The position numbers and the translations under genes are program-made. Shown in pieces: positions 11,373-26,300 of a stretch of DNA of 64,000 nt. Below the pieces are notes generated by a model. It saw only the letters and a list, made by a program, of their open reading frames with translations, made no database searches and was not told the DNA's origin. The stretch is taken from NCBI GenBank assembly GCA_944472155.2, contig OX235274.1:31866052-31930051 (forward strand), in the 5' to 3' direction. This DNA comes from Trichobilharzia szidati (taxonomy: Eukaryota > Platyhelminthes > Trematoda > Strigeidida > Schistosomatidae). The number at the start of each line of letters is the position of its first letter. Position 1 is the stretch's first letter.

Positions 11373-14300
11373 CTAGTTTATATATGCATACATAAATTGT
11401 TGAAAGTAAGTAATGTAATGTAGTCGTAGGGATAATTAAAAACAAGAAACTATTTATATAGTAAGATTATTTAGTCTTTAAAGTAGAACACCACATTATT
11501 AATGACCAGACAAATTAATATCATAATCGATAGATAATCCACTGTGTTCATTCAACTCAACTTATCCAGAAAATAATACTGAAAGACTATTTACCATATC
11601 ATAAAGAGTAAATAAATCGATGATCCCAACAAAACACACAAGATCTAAGATATCCCCCGATTGATTATGCAATCTACCACTGCTAGTGCATGCACCTATA
11701 ATAACATTATGAAGAGAACGAGATAGTGAACTACAATTTGACAAAAAAATGTTTCTCAGGGTGTGCCTAGATATCCTGAATGTAAACAGAATGGTCAGTA
11801 ATGCGTGATTCAAGGGCGGAATCACCGCCAGCCACGCAGATGGTTAAGGTTCGATTCCCGACCGGTGCAGTGTTCGAGTCTCATTGGTAATACCATCATC
11901 AATCACTGGGAATGCAGGTACATTCGGTTGAAGAGTCCCAAACAAGACGAAATGTGCATCCTGGACTGCACTATCAGTCACCATCAACCAAAGATGACAT
12001 CAACAATAGTTAGGCAATTGAACAATGTTAATCCAAAAAAAAGCTTGTGTGACAAATACCAGCAATATGATGAGACAGGCAGCAATCATCAGGTTTCTAT
12101 ACATAAAGAAACCGTTCCTGTTGTTGACACTGTGGTGCTTAGATCATAAAGCAGTAGTGGTTCATTGCTTTGGAGAGTCGTAAATGTGCTCGCCTTCTCG
12201 GTATACTTGAACCACAAGACGAGCAGTATCGCTTCTGTAATGATCATACAGAAATTTGTGAAACATGAGGCATATAACAATTTGTTTCAGTTTACAGATA
12301 GAATTAAAGGTTTTAAAATGCATAATAACCTTATAATGTTATTCAGTTCTTCTATTCTTCCCTTGCTTTTTGAGTGGAACGCAGGGCTTCAAGCGTCAGT
12401 TTTGAAGTTTCAGCGGCGGTTATGTTTTTTACAGGATGAACTTACTAGCCTCACACTAAACCATCCTTCTTCTCCTGAACTACTTTCGGATGGTAATCTA
12501 GCCGAGGTTTAGGATTGCTTCGACCGGGAATCGAACCCCAGAACATATATGGGTGGTTTAAGAGGATTCTACACCCTTGAACCACCGACACACAATCTAC
12601 CATCCTTATTCAGTAGGCTAGCTAGCGAAATCAATAACTTCAAAGCACACGAAAATCGCAATGTTAACAGTTGCACTTCTGTCTCTAGGCAATATTAACA
12701 GTAAGACAACGTCAGAACAATCTCAAAAAGCATTTATTATAACATAGTTATAATACTTTCTATTCACTCGGCTTGTACTGAGTTCATCACATAAAAACAA
12801 ACTGTACACTTACCCCATCTTTGAGTATTTAAATAGAGCTATGGCACATTAGTTAAGCCACTCAACTACAACTGCCGGATCACGGGTTCGAATCCCTTCC
12901 TATCTAGAAGGGTTGGATAGCTAGCTAAATAGTGTCAATTGAATGAAAGTGCAAATAGTTGATGGACAACGTTTTGTTTCTTGTATATTTAAGCGACTCA
13001 GTTGACAAACACACCAGGAATATAATAAGGCACGTATATCGTATGATTTCTAAGCACCACTATCCATAGTTGACTAAATATCATTATAGGTTGAAACGAC
13101 AGCTAACACATTCCTGAATTTTATTCTACCTAACCTTAAACACATCTAACAAGTTCAACTATTCTGTAGAACAGAAACCGTTATGAAAATTGGAATCCAT
13201 GTTCTAAGGCAATATGCACAGGATCTTTCTTTGCATTGACCAAACACAGCTTATTTTAACATATGAAGAGATCCTCCTCCGTTTCCAACTATAAACTTTT
13301 TAAAATGGGCAGTATGTGAAGGTAAATTTTCACATGAAGCATAAACAACTACAGAATCACTGAACAAAGGTTTCGCACTAGTTTGGAACTCTTCAGCAAT
13401 ACTATCGATCAGAGGACGTGTGCACTGCGCAGTAGTTCGCCCTATCCCTCCTTGTAGCTGTTAAACATAGCCTTTGAAAGTGGAATACCTGAAAAGGCTA
13501 GCTGTCATTGACCACAGATGTTTGCACTATATCCCTCGTGTTAGTCAGTATAGTATGATGAGTCATATGAACTGTGATCAAGATTTGACCGATTAGTTGC
13601 AAAATAATTGGGCGCCGAGTGAGAAGTAGACATTTGTTCGGACCAGATTGCCGAACGAAACGTTGGAATTAATCATTTCAATTTCGTTGAGATTTTACAA
13701 ATGTCTATAGTATGATGAGGTTAGATATAAAGTGTTAAATAAAGAGAGCGAGTCAATGAATCAGGTTGTCAGGCTACATCAATTGAGGCAGAGCTAGAAC
13801 GCATCCTACACGCTAAGCCATCGCATCTCTCGTCCAGCAATGTTAGCTGACATAGGATTGCGTTGGAAAAACACTAGGAGTGACGAAACCAAAACCTGCC
13901 GTCAATCCATGAAGTCACTGACAGTTGGTTTGAGTCACATAGGGATGATAAGAACACGTGACTTGAGACTGTCAGTGATACGGCTGAAAATTGTTTTCAA
14001 TGGCACAGATGAATTTACATTTTATAATTTCTTGGATCCACTAAATTCTCATGTTTTCCTATGTTACTATTGTTACTCTCGCCCATTCCTGCTGATTACA
14101 GTCATTTAAATTGTTTCGCTCTTATGTTTGTGGGCATCCCTGTTCAAAGTTCTATGGTGAAACTTAGTCGGTCAGTCAGTTAGTCCTCCGTAATAAGCAT
14201 TCATGGCCATGCAAAGAATAGTACAAATTTACAGAACCCAACTCAAGTTTATATTCAGTAGATGGACAATATGTGAGCATCCATTTACTTGATTTAAAAT

Positions 14301-17300
14301 TTCATAAAAAAATGAGGGCTGGCAATTGCTTCCAATTGTGTTTCACGAGGCGAATTAGAAAGGTAGATGTGTGTAGAACACGAAGTCTGACACATCGATT
14401 CAAGCCATTATACTCATTAGCATATCGATGGGAATAGTTAACCGATAGAAGAAATAGGAATCAAAACATAAACAGTCTTACTAAGTTTTCAGAAAGAAAG
14501 ATATAAGTCAAAAAAAATGTTCATAAGAATATCGGCAGAACATCAGTGAATACAATTGCAACAAGTCAGAAAGGCTTCACTCCATATACAATGACTGACT
14601 GACTGGTTTCAACATAGAACTCTGCACCGATGTGCAGCAGTTCGACTCGCTACACTTCACTCAGCATACAAAACAAGAGAAGGAAGTAAAAAGGAATGCA
14701 AAATAGAGATAGTAAACAAAGATGTGAGCCAAAACAGAATAGTAATATCGAAGAACCAGATAGTTTTATTGAATATTATGAGTCACAAGGAGCGGATGCA
14801 TCTATACCAGCCATTGAGAACGATTTTGAGCCATAGCACCGATTGTCTCCAGCCTTGATTGGTTTTTACCATCCCGAGGATTCCAACCAATCAGGAGGTC
14901 TACACCTTCCTACGTGTCTGGCTTAAACTAATTGTTGTGGATTTCGTTGACTGATGAAACCATGTTTTCGTTTGACCTGATCAGTCCTTTTCCAGCTAAC
15001 ATTGCTTGTTGTCGAGGAAGGCGATGGGTAGACATCATCAGTCACAGATAAACAACTTGTTCTGATGTAGGTATAGTGATATTTATTTCAGTTTATCCGT
15101 CATGTAGTTGAAATAATGTGTTGAGTTAAATGTGATACTGACATATTTAAAGAAAAGCAACCGCGAATTCAAGCCTCATCATTTGACCGAAATGTTTCAC
15201 TTGAAACTACACGCGTAACTTTGTGCACTTTTCACACAGGCATGCAACCACCTTTTAGGTGGCGATGTTGAGAACATGATGATAGTTGGATACCACAATT
15301 CTTTTACTAAAATCGTTTAAAATTCCTGGACATTTTTCAAGGAAATAAAGCGGGATAAAGAACAGTAATATCCAGTATATATTCAAAGCCTTAAGGGAGG
15401 ATCCAAATAATCTACTAACACTTCTAGGTTTTCAAGTATTGGTTTTGTAGGGAATTTGTTTGATTGCATGGAGGATTTCATCATGGGCTGACATCAGTTA
15501 GAGAACCACTGGACGAAACAGCTGTTCAGTACTCCCAGGTTTTCTAGTGGTTCTCTAACTGATGTCAGCTCATGATGAAAACTTCTAGGTTTAACAAAAG
15601 CTGACTAAGTTTCCTTTCTACGCCTAGAGTTTATCCTGCAAAGCGTAGTGTAACAGTGAAAATTTTAATTTGTTTCGCACCTAACCACTAGATCAGTTAT
15701 TGGTGCATATTAACCCTACAGTAGAAATTTACCTTTGGGGAGTGATGGGAAGATTCCAAATCATCTCAAAATGTCATTTAAAGTGTACAAAAAAGGCATA
15801 TTCGAACGTTTTATAGGCGTATTTACCAAATCAGACTGTCTTTTGTGTATTCTAACTTTGTTAAAGAGGTTTCGGCAAGACAATTCTGGCTTTATAGTGG
15901 GTTTTTTTAAGCTAACAGTAATAGCTTTATTCTGGACAATGTTAGTAAAATGTACAGAATTTTCAGTGGAGTTTATTACATGATATTTTCTCTTCGTCTG
16001 GGATCTTCAAATAAAAGATTAATTGACTGACAGTAGATCGTGTGACATAGTTCTATCCGACCTGAAGCGGAAACCAATCCACCATTATGATATCTCTTCC
16101 TTTTCCCCTTCGAGAAATACACGACACGAACCTAGGACACCACTGAGGAACGGTCAGCTCATGTATTGGGATTAGCTGCCATCGAGGACAATGTTTCTTC
16201 TCATGTTTAGGAGAAACATGCGAGTCAGAATGTTGTAAATATTTTAAATACTCTCCAGAGTAAACAATACTTTTTGAGGTCATACTTTAGTAGAAATTAC
16301 ATGCAATATATAGATAGAGGTTATCGGTAGCCCAAGTTTTAAGTGGGCCGCTTATCTACATTAATTTTACAGTGCTTTCTTAAGCGGAGAAATAAAGATC
16401 CTTGTGCATCTTGAATAAGAAGTACTTTCAAACAAGTCCACTTAAGGCCCTAAGGCAGATTTATTTTTTATTTTATTTTGATTTACAGCTTGATGCCACA
16501 CTGTATTTTCAGTACAAGTATGGAATTTTCAGCATGGATATCGGTAGCCCAAATTTTGCAGGCCGACCATGGATATCGGGTGTGCGTTGGCAGCGGATCG
16601 AACCCCGGACCATGTGCATGGTCGGCGAGAGTCCTAACCACTGTGCCAATATGTCGGTACTGTTATAGTCGGGGAAAGTTAGTTTATTCATGTATCTATG
16701 TAAATGGTGGTGCTTATGTAGGAGATGAAATCAATCTACCCTTTCAATTGACATGAGTCATTGAATATCACTCACATCAATCAGTAGTGCATGGTGTGGC
16801 TGGCCAGCTAGATTGAAGTGATCTAAACAGTGGACTGTCGTTTCCCTCATTTGACGCGGAGCTCATCAATGATGTACTCAGTATGAATCAGCTCAGAAAG
16901 TTGGATCAGTTCAAAACAAAGGCGAACCGGTAATGCCACCATATATGGAACTCGTGATTTGCAGTTCAAACAGTTCCAGGAGGTGAAATCTCACCGCGAT
17001 TTCCTTTGAATACGCGATCTGCTAGATAGAGTGAATCTTAATCAAGAAAGCCAGCATAATTGCATAACGCTAAAGTACTACTACTACTGCCCCCCAAGTG
17101 AGCGGACCGACAGTTCGGCGTTCAGAGCACTTCGAGGTGGCTGGCTAGCCAACAGATGCTACTGGTTAATGTGAGTAGTATGCAACTACTCAGCCCAGTC
17201 ATTGAGTAGTATACAGTTCTGTGCATATTTACACATGATTACCATTCATGGTATCAAGCAGATCACATGTATTGTGTGATCTGAGTAACTTCGGTTTCCA

Positions 17301-20300
17301 AAGAGAACTGTGGTCGAATTTCACCTGCTCGAACGACGTGAATTGTAAATTAATTTGCAAGTCAGCTTCTTCGTTTTTTCCCCATGATAATTTTCAACAG
17401 AGAGAGAGAGAGAGAGAGGAAGAACAAACAGATTTTTGAAACTAAAAAATTTTATTTCACGATTTTTTTTATCAATTATGCACAGCTTTAAATTTTCAAA
17501 ACACAAAAAACAACAACATTAGAATATATAGAAGTTAATGATAACAAGTTTTAAGCGTGATGGAAGAGAGATTAGAGTTTGAAACAGGGAATTAACAACA
17601 CAAAAATCAACTCGATCAGACATAAAGGATCAAAAATTTATGAATTATGGTTAGGCAATGAATTAGTAAGAAAGAATTATATGAGTCAAGCAAGCTCTTG
17701 CTGTGGTGCAGCAAAGGTTAGGCTGAAAAGATGCCTGTTACAGCAAATGTCTCTGAGAACCAAAATACGCTCTGAAAGTTTTGCTAGTTCATTGTCCTAT
17801 CAAGTGATAAGTAGGAGAAATGGTTGAAATCGATGACCATGTCTTAGCACGGCTACACCCACCAAATTACGCTTTCTCTAGAGAAGACGTGATATCCGGC
17901 TACCGATCAAAGGATACCTGTGCTGTGCAGCAGTTCACTGTGAGGCATGGTAGTTGAAAGTGGAAGATATGAAGAATGCAGGAGTTATCGAGCACTAGGT
18001 GTTTGTTCTCTACACTTAGTGTTAGTCAGTATGATGTGGTAAGCATTACTGAGGTTAGGCATAGTGTTAGATGAGAACACAGAGACAATTTGATGAGGTT
18101 GTGAGGTTACTTCGATTCAGATGGCTAGGATATGTGTTACGTCAAGCAATTTTTACTGACAGAGGATTACATTGGAAAAGGTCAATTCAAAGCCTATCAT
18201 CAATCCATGGAGTTTTCGACTGTTAATTTTGAGCCAGGTAGGAAGATGCGAACTGCCTGGCTAGAATCCAAGAGATTCTAAGAATCAATGGCTTGAGACC
18301 ATTGGTGATGTGGATCAATGACGCAAATGCTTTCACTCTTTAGGAACTTCTAGATCCGTCGTAATGTCATAATTCTCCGTGTACTTATTTTCTTCTCTCA
18401 TACATTTTTCGTTCGTTATAGATCCTTTGAATTTTCTTCTCGACCTTTGTGTGCTACATACGGTGTGTTAAATTGAACCTCGGAACTGTGGTGCAAAGGT
18501 TTACGCTGGAAATTCAGTTCAATTCAATTTGTCTATAATTTTTTTTCTTGCGTATATTTTTCTTACTGACGGAAGAGAATTTTGATCTGTCCTTATTTTT
18601 ATTACTCACACACGGTAAATCAGACAAAATGCTATAGAAACTTTAAAGCACAAGAAGAATATTAAAAATACAAAACATATGAAAAGCATACTTATTTCTC
18701 CCTGGAATCGGAGAGGCGAAATGACACAGCGGGCTGGTGAAAGCCGGCATTCGGGAAGCCAGTCAGCCAGCCGATGTATCTTCCCTCGATGAAAGCAAGA
18801 ATAAGAATGGGGACGTGGAATGTCCGTACAATGTACGAAGCTGGCTGGGAAGGCTGTCCAGGTAGCCAAAGAAATGCGAAGATATGGCATAGAAGTGCTG
18901 GGTATCTGCGAGAGCAGATGGAATGAATGTGGAGTGTCAAAATTGTCAACTGAAGAGTAAATAATGCACTTCCGTCACCCAGACAACAACCACGAGAACA
19001 CTGAGGCTGTGAGTGGTTATCATGATGTCACCAACAGCAGCAAAAGCCCTTATGCATTAGGAGCCAATTTTCTCCAGGATAATGACAGTAAGATTCAACT
19101 CAAAAGGAAGGATGCCTAAGATTATCCAATGCTACACGCCTACACACAACTCAGAATCAGAGAAGAAGCAATATTTCTAGAGTCAACTGCAAACAGTAAT
19201 GGACAACATCCTTATGGGCGATATGAATAACAGTGAAACTGGGAGCAGACAACACAGGAGGAAAACTCATCATGGGTTGAGAGGCTCTGGTTCGGAGGAA
19301 TGAATGAAAACGGAGAACTATTCGTAGACTTTTGAGCTTTTAATGATTTGGTGATCGGAGGAAGCGTGTGCATACACAAAGATATACACAAGGCAACATG
19401 AATTTTTCCTGAAAGACATACCACAAACAGATTTCATGTCAGTGCTGCTCAAGGAAGTGGAGATGCAGACAGCCTGCTGGATACGAAGTCGAGAAGAGGA
19501 GCAGATGTGGGCTCAGACCATATGATTTGTTGGGAAACGAGGCAAGGCGCTAGAACCTGATGGGATGACTTCAGTGGTGTTTAAGGACAGTGGTGATGAA
19601 CTGTCATCTGAGTTAACTAAGGTATTAGGGATAGTTCTGTTAGACTGATGTAAGTCACTGATTATCCCAGTTTATAAGAAGGGAGACAAGTCTTCCTGTG
19701 ATAATCATAAGCGGGATTAGTTTGAGTAATATAGCATCTAAAGTTCTAGGTTCAATAATCATACCCGGACTTAGTGGTGCTAGGGAGTAAAGGAGAATGA
19801 TGCTCAGGAAGGCTTCGTGTGCTCTCGGAAGTGTGTGGGCGGTTGTTACTTCCCGGCTGCCCACACCGTGGAAGTTGATTGATTCTTCGGGTACATGAAA
19901 CAGAAAGATGGTTAGTGTTGCGTGACCACAGAGCCCAGAGGACAACTGCTTGAGGCCGGTCACACACGGCCTGTACGAACTGGTTACTGGGATTGGTTCC
20001 GTATTAGTAAACTTAACGCCGGTTATGGACCATCGTAGGGTAAGTCGGGATGTACAATTGTTGGGTTCCACCTTTTCTAACCTCCTCTCTCTAGGGTGGA
20101 GAGACAGTATCGCTGGCCGGCATGCTGGTCATCTGATGGAAACACCTTACTGCTGTTACATCCCTGTTCCCCAGCAGTGCGACTTCGCCCACAGACCCCC
20201 AGCATAGTGTAAAAAAATTCTTACACTACGCCGGTAACTGCTTTTAGTCTAATCGCTATCGTAACAACCTTCTTGGCATGGTAGGACCTGCAGGAACATT

Positions 20301-23300
20301 GGTTCCAGCCAGTGTAGCTTGCCCGACCGATAGCGCAGATGCATCCACTCCTTGTGACTTATGATTTCCAATGAAACTATATTGTTCTTCGTTATTACTA
20401 TTCCTTTGTCTCACAGCTCTGTTTAGTGTCTCTAATATGCATTTCTCCTACTTTCTTCTCTTGCTTTGTGTGCTACATGGAGGGAGTGTGGCGACTTGAA
20501 CTGCCACACATATGTGCAAGGTTCTATGTCGAAAATAGACAGACAGACAGACAGTGTAGCTTGTTGGCTCATCGCGATGTGCAAGCCCAACTACCACGTC
20601 AAGGTAGCAGCTATCAGTCGGGTGCTAGGGAGAAACGAACCAGATAAAGCCAGGCAGACTTTAGGCCAGAAAGAGGATGCATTGATCATAAATTCACCCC
20701 TCGATGGATTCTGGAGCATATGCTTACTTAAGAGCATCGAACACTTGTCACACTTCTTGACTCCGTCGACAGATAAGTGCTGTGGCAATGTCTACCCGTG
20801 AATTGAATACTCAGAAAGTACATCGTACTAATCAAGATACGAAGCCATCTAAGAGCTTATGCAGAGTTGTCATCTGAAGTGATGACAACCACTGGTACCC
20901 ATCAGGGATGCCCACTGTCTCCATTTTTGTTTAATTTCATCTCAGATGTACTAATGGAATTAAGGATTGACTTGTTACTGGGGTATAGTCTTGTTAAATT
21001 AGAGCATGGGGGCTATTATAGTCCTCCTAAGTGAAGACGCTAACAAAATACAGTCCATGGATGAAAAATTACAAATAGGCGTGATACCGATACTGATACT
21101 GAGAAAAAAATAACCCGTTTAAATGAATATAAACATTTTCACAACAACAACAACAAAATACATACATATTTCACCATAAAAGATTGGATGAGAGCAAAAA
21201 AAACCAAGCACAATGATTGTACCTTTATAACAGGACAGGACTGTCTGTTAAGCAGCAATATGACTGTTTTACTCGTCATCAAAATAAGCGTTAATGGCCC
21301 CCAAATGAATATAAATATGTGGTAGAGTAGTGAGAGAGAAAAAGTATTTCACAAAAAAGAAAGATTCTATAAAAATCATGAGGATAAGAAGTTTGTACAT
21401 AGCACTACATACAAACCAATAAAAAATGTGTGTGTGAGTATACTCAGATCAATCCGCCGAATCAACAGATAGACAGATTATGTATGCATAGATCGACTTA
21501 CACCCAGCCTATCAAATGTAATCAGAAGAGTAATAAGCAATAACTAGTGAGTGAGATCAACCGACGATAGATCTGATCAACAAATCATCAGAATACGCAT
21601 AAAAGTAATGATGATAGCGTATCACATCAAGTGAGAAGATGACTCGTTACACCCGACTAAGGAGATCAGAATATGAGGCTGATAAACCCATTGATGAAGA
21701 TATTATTATTATTATTTTCATTCCTTTACGTTCCTAGTGGGTGGGATTGCTAGCCTTATGCCCAACCTTCCTTGTTTACCGACCTTACTACCAGGCTTAG
21801 TGAGATTTAGGAGCACTTCGGTGGCCGGGGATCGAACGCCTGACCATATGCGTCGTTGGCGAGCAGAAGAAATTAAGACAACGTTTAAACTCAATTGCCT
21901 GGGACAGATTTTCCATGTGCCAGGCAAACAGCTACATTTATCACGTGAAGGCTGTTGATACTGTCACCAAGTTGCCCATGCTAAATTAGCTGGAGAGGGA
22001 CTCGAACGCATGACTCATCAACTGAAAACCCAGTGCTTAAGCCAATGAACTATACCTTCACAAACTCATATAAACCGAATTTTTTTGTGCAGAACTTTAA
22101 GCTAACATTTTTTAAGAACGTTGGATCTTATGATCGAATCCCGTAGGTAAGTGAAACTTTGAAATTACTTCCATGAAGTACAATTATTTTACGTCGTCTC
22201 AAAAGTAATACTTCTTTTATAATATCCAACTTGAACACGTCATCTATAGCAAGCGAACTATGAAGTAGCTTTGATCGCCAGCAAATAAAAGATAGATATA
22301 ATATCATACTCAATTAGGAGCAAGGGTAAAATGACAGAAAACCTAGATGAGTAGGTACACGAATGATGAACGAACAGTTACAAAGGTGAAAATGCTAGTT
22401 GCCTTTAATCACAGATGTTTGCATTCCGTCTTCCGTGTTAATTAGTATCATATGGTGAGCAATATATTCAGGTTAAGCGTAAAGTATTAGGTGGTAAGGA
22501 GGGCAAGATCAATCGATGAGATTATGAAGCTGCATCGATTGAGATGGCTAGGACGCGTGTTATGCATGCCGAGCAATGTTAGCTGATATAGGATTAGGTT
22601 GGAAAAGTGTTAGAGGTGGTCAAACCAAAATCTGGAATTAGTCCATGAAGTATATGACGATTGGAGGTGCAGACTGTCTGGTTGGGTTCCTCAGGATGCC
22701 AAGAACCAATGGCTGGAGGCTACTTATCAGTGGTACGGCTAAAAATCATTCTCAACGGTGCAGATGCATTCAATTTTTGTAATCTTCCAGATTCATTCCA
22801 GATCCTCATGTTTTCCCATCATACTATTCTTTCTCCCGTACAGTTCTTCTTCATTACAGTTATTTTGATTTTTATCTCTTTTTTCTGTCTTTGTGTACCA
22901 CATGGAGTGTGGCAATTTGAACGATTGTACTTGAAACTGACTCAGTCAGTCAGTACATTTTTTTATCGCTTTACGTTCCCAGTGGAACATAGGGTGGCTT
23001 CAAGCTAGAGGCTTTAAGTTTCGGTACCAGTGGCGTTTATTTTTACAGGATGGGGTTGCTAACCTCATGCCCAACCTTCCCTTTTTACCAGTCTTACTAC
23101 TGGGTTAGAGAGGTCAAGGAGTGCGTCTGTGGCCGGGGATCGAACCCCGGACCATATATGCATGGTTGGCGAGCATTCTACCGTTGTCCCACCGACGCAG
23201 TCAGTACACATTGTTTGTTTATATGATAACTGAGTATCAAGCGTACTGATGACAGCGGAATAATTAGTGATCTAGTCAGCAGTAGGCTCTTGTGTAGCTT

Positions 23301-26300
23301 AGCTGGTAGAGTGTGTAAGACTAGTTATTTGGTAGGGAAGGGGAGGGGGCGGCATTTGTTTGAAGCCCTCCGCTACTCAAATTTACACTTCGCCACACAT
23401 TAGATACAAACATTACGTCACTTCTACTGAATATGAACTGGACATACTCTGAGGAGAGACCATGGGATAATATATCACGAGCCAGGCCCTGAAGTTGGAC
23501 CCTACTAGGACAATACGAGTTGGGTGTCCTAGTCTGGCAAGGAGGAGGAGACAGAAGCCTGTAAGCGATCATGGAGCCAGTTGAAAAGGGACCGCAGGTC
23601 AACTAATGCAGTCCTATGTTCCACTCGGAACCCAAAAGAATAATAATGATATATAATGACAAGGCAAGTTACAAACTAGCTTACCTTTATTTCTTTCAGA
23701 TTCATACATTTTCTCATCTTTATAATTTTGTCGTGTGAACCATTGTTTTACACGTGTAATAACGCTAGCCTTATCAGATGATAAACAATCATTGATTTCA
23801 TCAATTGAATTTATTGTCAATTGATCCCTTAGGTAATAAGTGATTTCATTTGTTTGACTTGGAGTTGGATAATACATAGTAGATGGGATAGCAGCTTTTA
23901 ATTCTGCTGGAGAATTACGCTTTACATCTGTTTTTAAATCGGATGAAGACGTCTTCTTTGAATTAACAGTCTCCTTCGTTTGCTGTTGTTGTTGTTGAGA
24001 AACACGGTAGCCTATAAAACAGGTTATAAAAAAGCCCATATTACACTAACAATCAGCAGTAGCTAATTATCATTAACATAGAATAGCATCACTTAGTAGC
24101 TTCTTTACGATCACTTTACAACTACCATGGTTCACAGCACCGTCTACCCAATGAGGTACTATTATTGAAATAATAGAGAAGATTTGTAGCTCAGGTGGAT
24201 GATTTGCTATTAGTAGTGTTCTCTAAGCTGGTTGGTTTAGTTGCAGAGCTTTCGTCGTCCTTCTGGACAACATCTTCAGCGCAATTTTTATCATTATTAT
24301 TTTCAAGAATCGGTTTGTTGGGATTCTATTTGTTCCAGGTTAGAGCATGGATTGATATTAGTTAGAGAACTATTCAAAACCAGGGAGTACTCCACAGCCG
24401 TTTCATCCTAGTTTGGGAATCATCATCAGTACGCACCCACCACGACGTTTTGAATCCAGGACCTTCCGGTTACAAGGCAAGCTCATATACCATTCAACCG
24501 CTGGGACCCGACTCAATGGCCCATCAATTCAAACTTCTACCAATACGTGATTACTATTATTGTTATTTTCATTGTTCCTTTAAGTTCCAAGTGCAAAATA
24601 GGACTTCAACAGTACGTCTGTATTTTGTGAGATTTTCTGCCGTCCTCTTCAGCTGGTCTCACGTCTGCCCAAAATCCCTCATCTCCTCTTTGCACGATTT
24701 CCTCCATATAACTTTCAGACATCCGACACATCGTTCGCTAATTGGATTCCACTCGAGTGATGATCTGGCGCGCAATTTCAACCAATAGTTTCCTCATTGC
24801 AGGCCCAATCCATTTCCCTTTTCTTCTACACTTTGTTGAGCAATCGGTTTTTGGTTGGATTGTTCCCAGAGATTTTCTTGTTATCAATTCTTTCTGGCTG
24901 GCTGGCCATTTGATCTTCAGTATGGGGCCAGTGAAGGCAGCTGTTGATAAAAGTCTGTAATAGCCAGTTTGAAATCCTTTGTGTGACGTGGACACCAGGT
25001 TTCTGACCCACATATAAGAACTGGTTCAAGGTTTGTGTTGGAAATCCGAATCTTGTTCTTTGTGCAGAATGTAGAACAGTTCCAAACTGATTTCAGAGTA
25101 TCAAAGGTGTACCTTGCCTTCCCGATTCTGGCTTTGACATCTTCATCCGTGCCGTCCGCTTGCAGTTGGAACGATAAGTGAAGGAAGTAACCTCTTTCAA
25201 ATTTTTTTCCATTGATAGTGGTGGTGGCAGAAGTTGATGTTCATGAGCTACTTGATCGGACCACAGTGGCCAGATAGTCGGTCTATGAGCTAGCCTTATG
25301 ACTAGAGGATCCTGGACTCGATCTCCAGTGCGTTCGTAGGTGCGTGTTACTGAAGAGTCCCATAGTAGGACGAAACAGCTATCCAGTACACTCCTAGGTT
25401 TTTCTCAGTGGTTTTCTAACTTGTGTCAGCCTGTAATCGAACCTGCAGCCAATCAAATCCCTGAAAACTGACAATCAGTAATAAAATAAAATGTTTGACA
25501 ATAATTTCGTTACGTAAAACGAAAGTGGATATTAAGAATAAATCGTATTTTAATTGAATTTTTTAGATTTTCCCGTCAATTGATTGGACCGAAGTGCTCG
25601 GTCTCAGGGAACATCATCACTCACTGAGAAATGCAGGTACATTCAGTTGACGAGTCCCAAATAGGACGAAATGCGCATCCTGGATTCCACTACTAGTCAC
25701 CATCCACCAATAAATCGTATTTTAGTTAGTTAAGTAGTTTATGACTGACAAAGTCTGCAGTCTGTTTTCCTTCTGTATACACACAGTTTAGGATGAATGT
25801 GACTAATCCAAAGTGCTTCCATCATTTTTAACAACCTTGAATTAGGGGGCCTGTAAAATTTGAACAAGTGATACATTAATGGATGAGCTACAGTGCAAAC
25901 ATTCAGTTTTGATGGTTAATGGATATTCTGAAATCTTCATTGTATATATCACAATAGAGAGAGAGAGAGAGATTGACTGACTCTTGAAAAGACAACTCTT
26001 CCGTAGCAAAGAAGGCTATCTCCATTAGACTACCATTCAATGATGATTAAATCGTGCAACTGCCAGTTAAAATCCTTAGGTCAGCTACTAAGGACACATA
26101 CTGAACCATATCCGTTTCGCTTACACCTCGAACAGTTTCAATTCCTGTGCCTACGATGAAAGGATCACATTTTACGAACTCTACTTCATATTGTATCCAC
26201 AAGTTCACTTTCAGTTGATGGGTATAACTAAGAGAATATTCGGTAAAGTTAAACCTTAAGCACTACTAACTACCAATCAGCGAATGACCTCGAACGGGCC

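Noticed and set aside
11202..11423. 73-codon plus-strand ORF
   Set aside because: It is the antisense shadow of ULK3 exon 12.
22960..23205. Hammerhead motif in family C SINEs
   Set aside because: ACCGAAAC occurs in the tail, but there is no CTGANGA upstream and no stem II.
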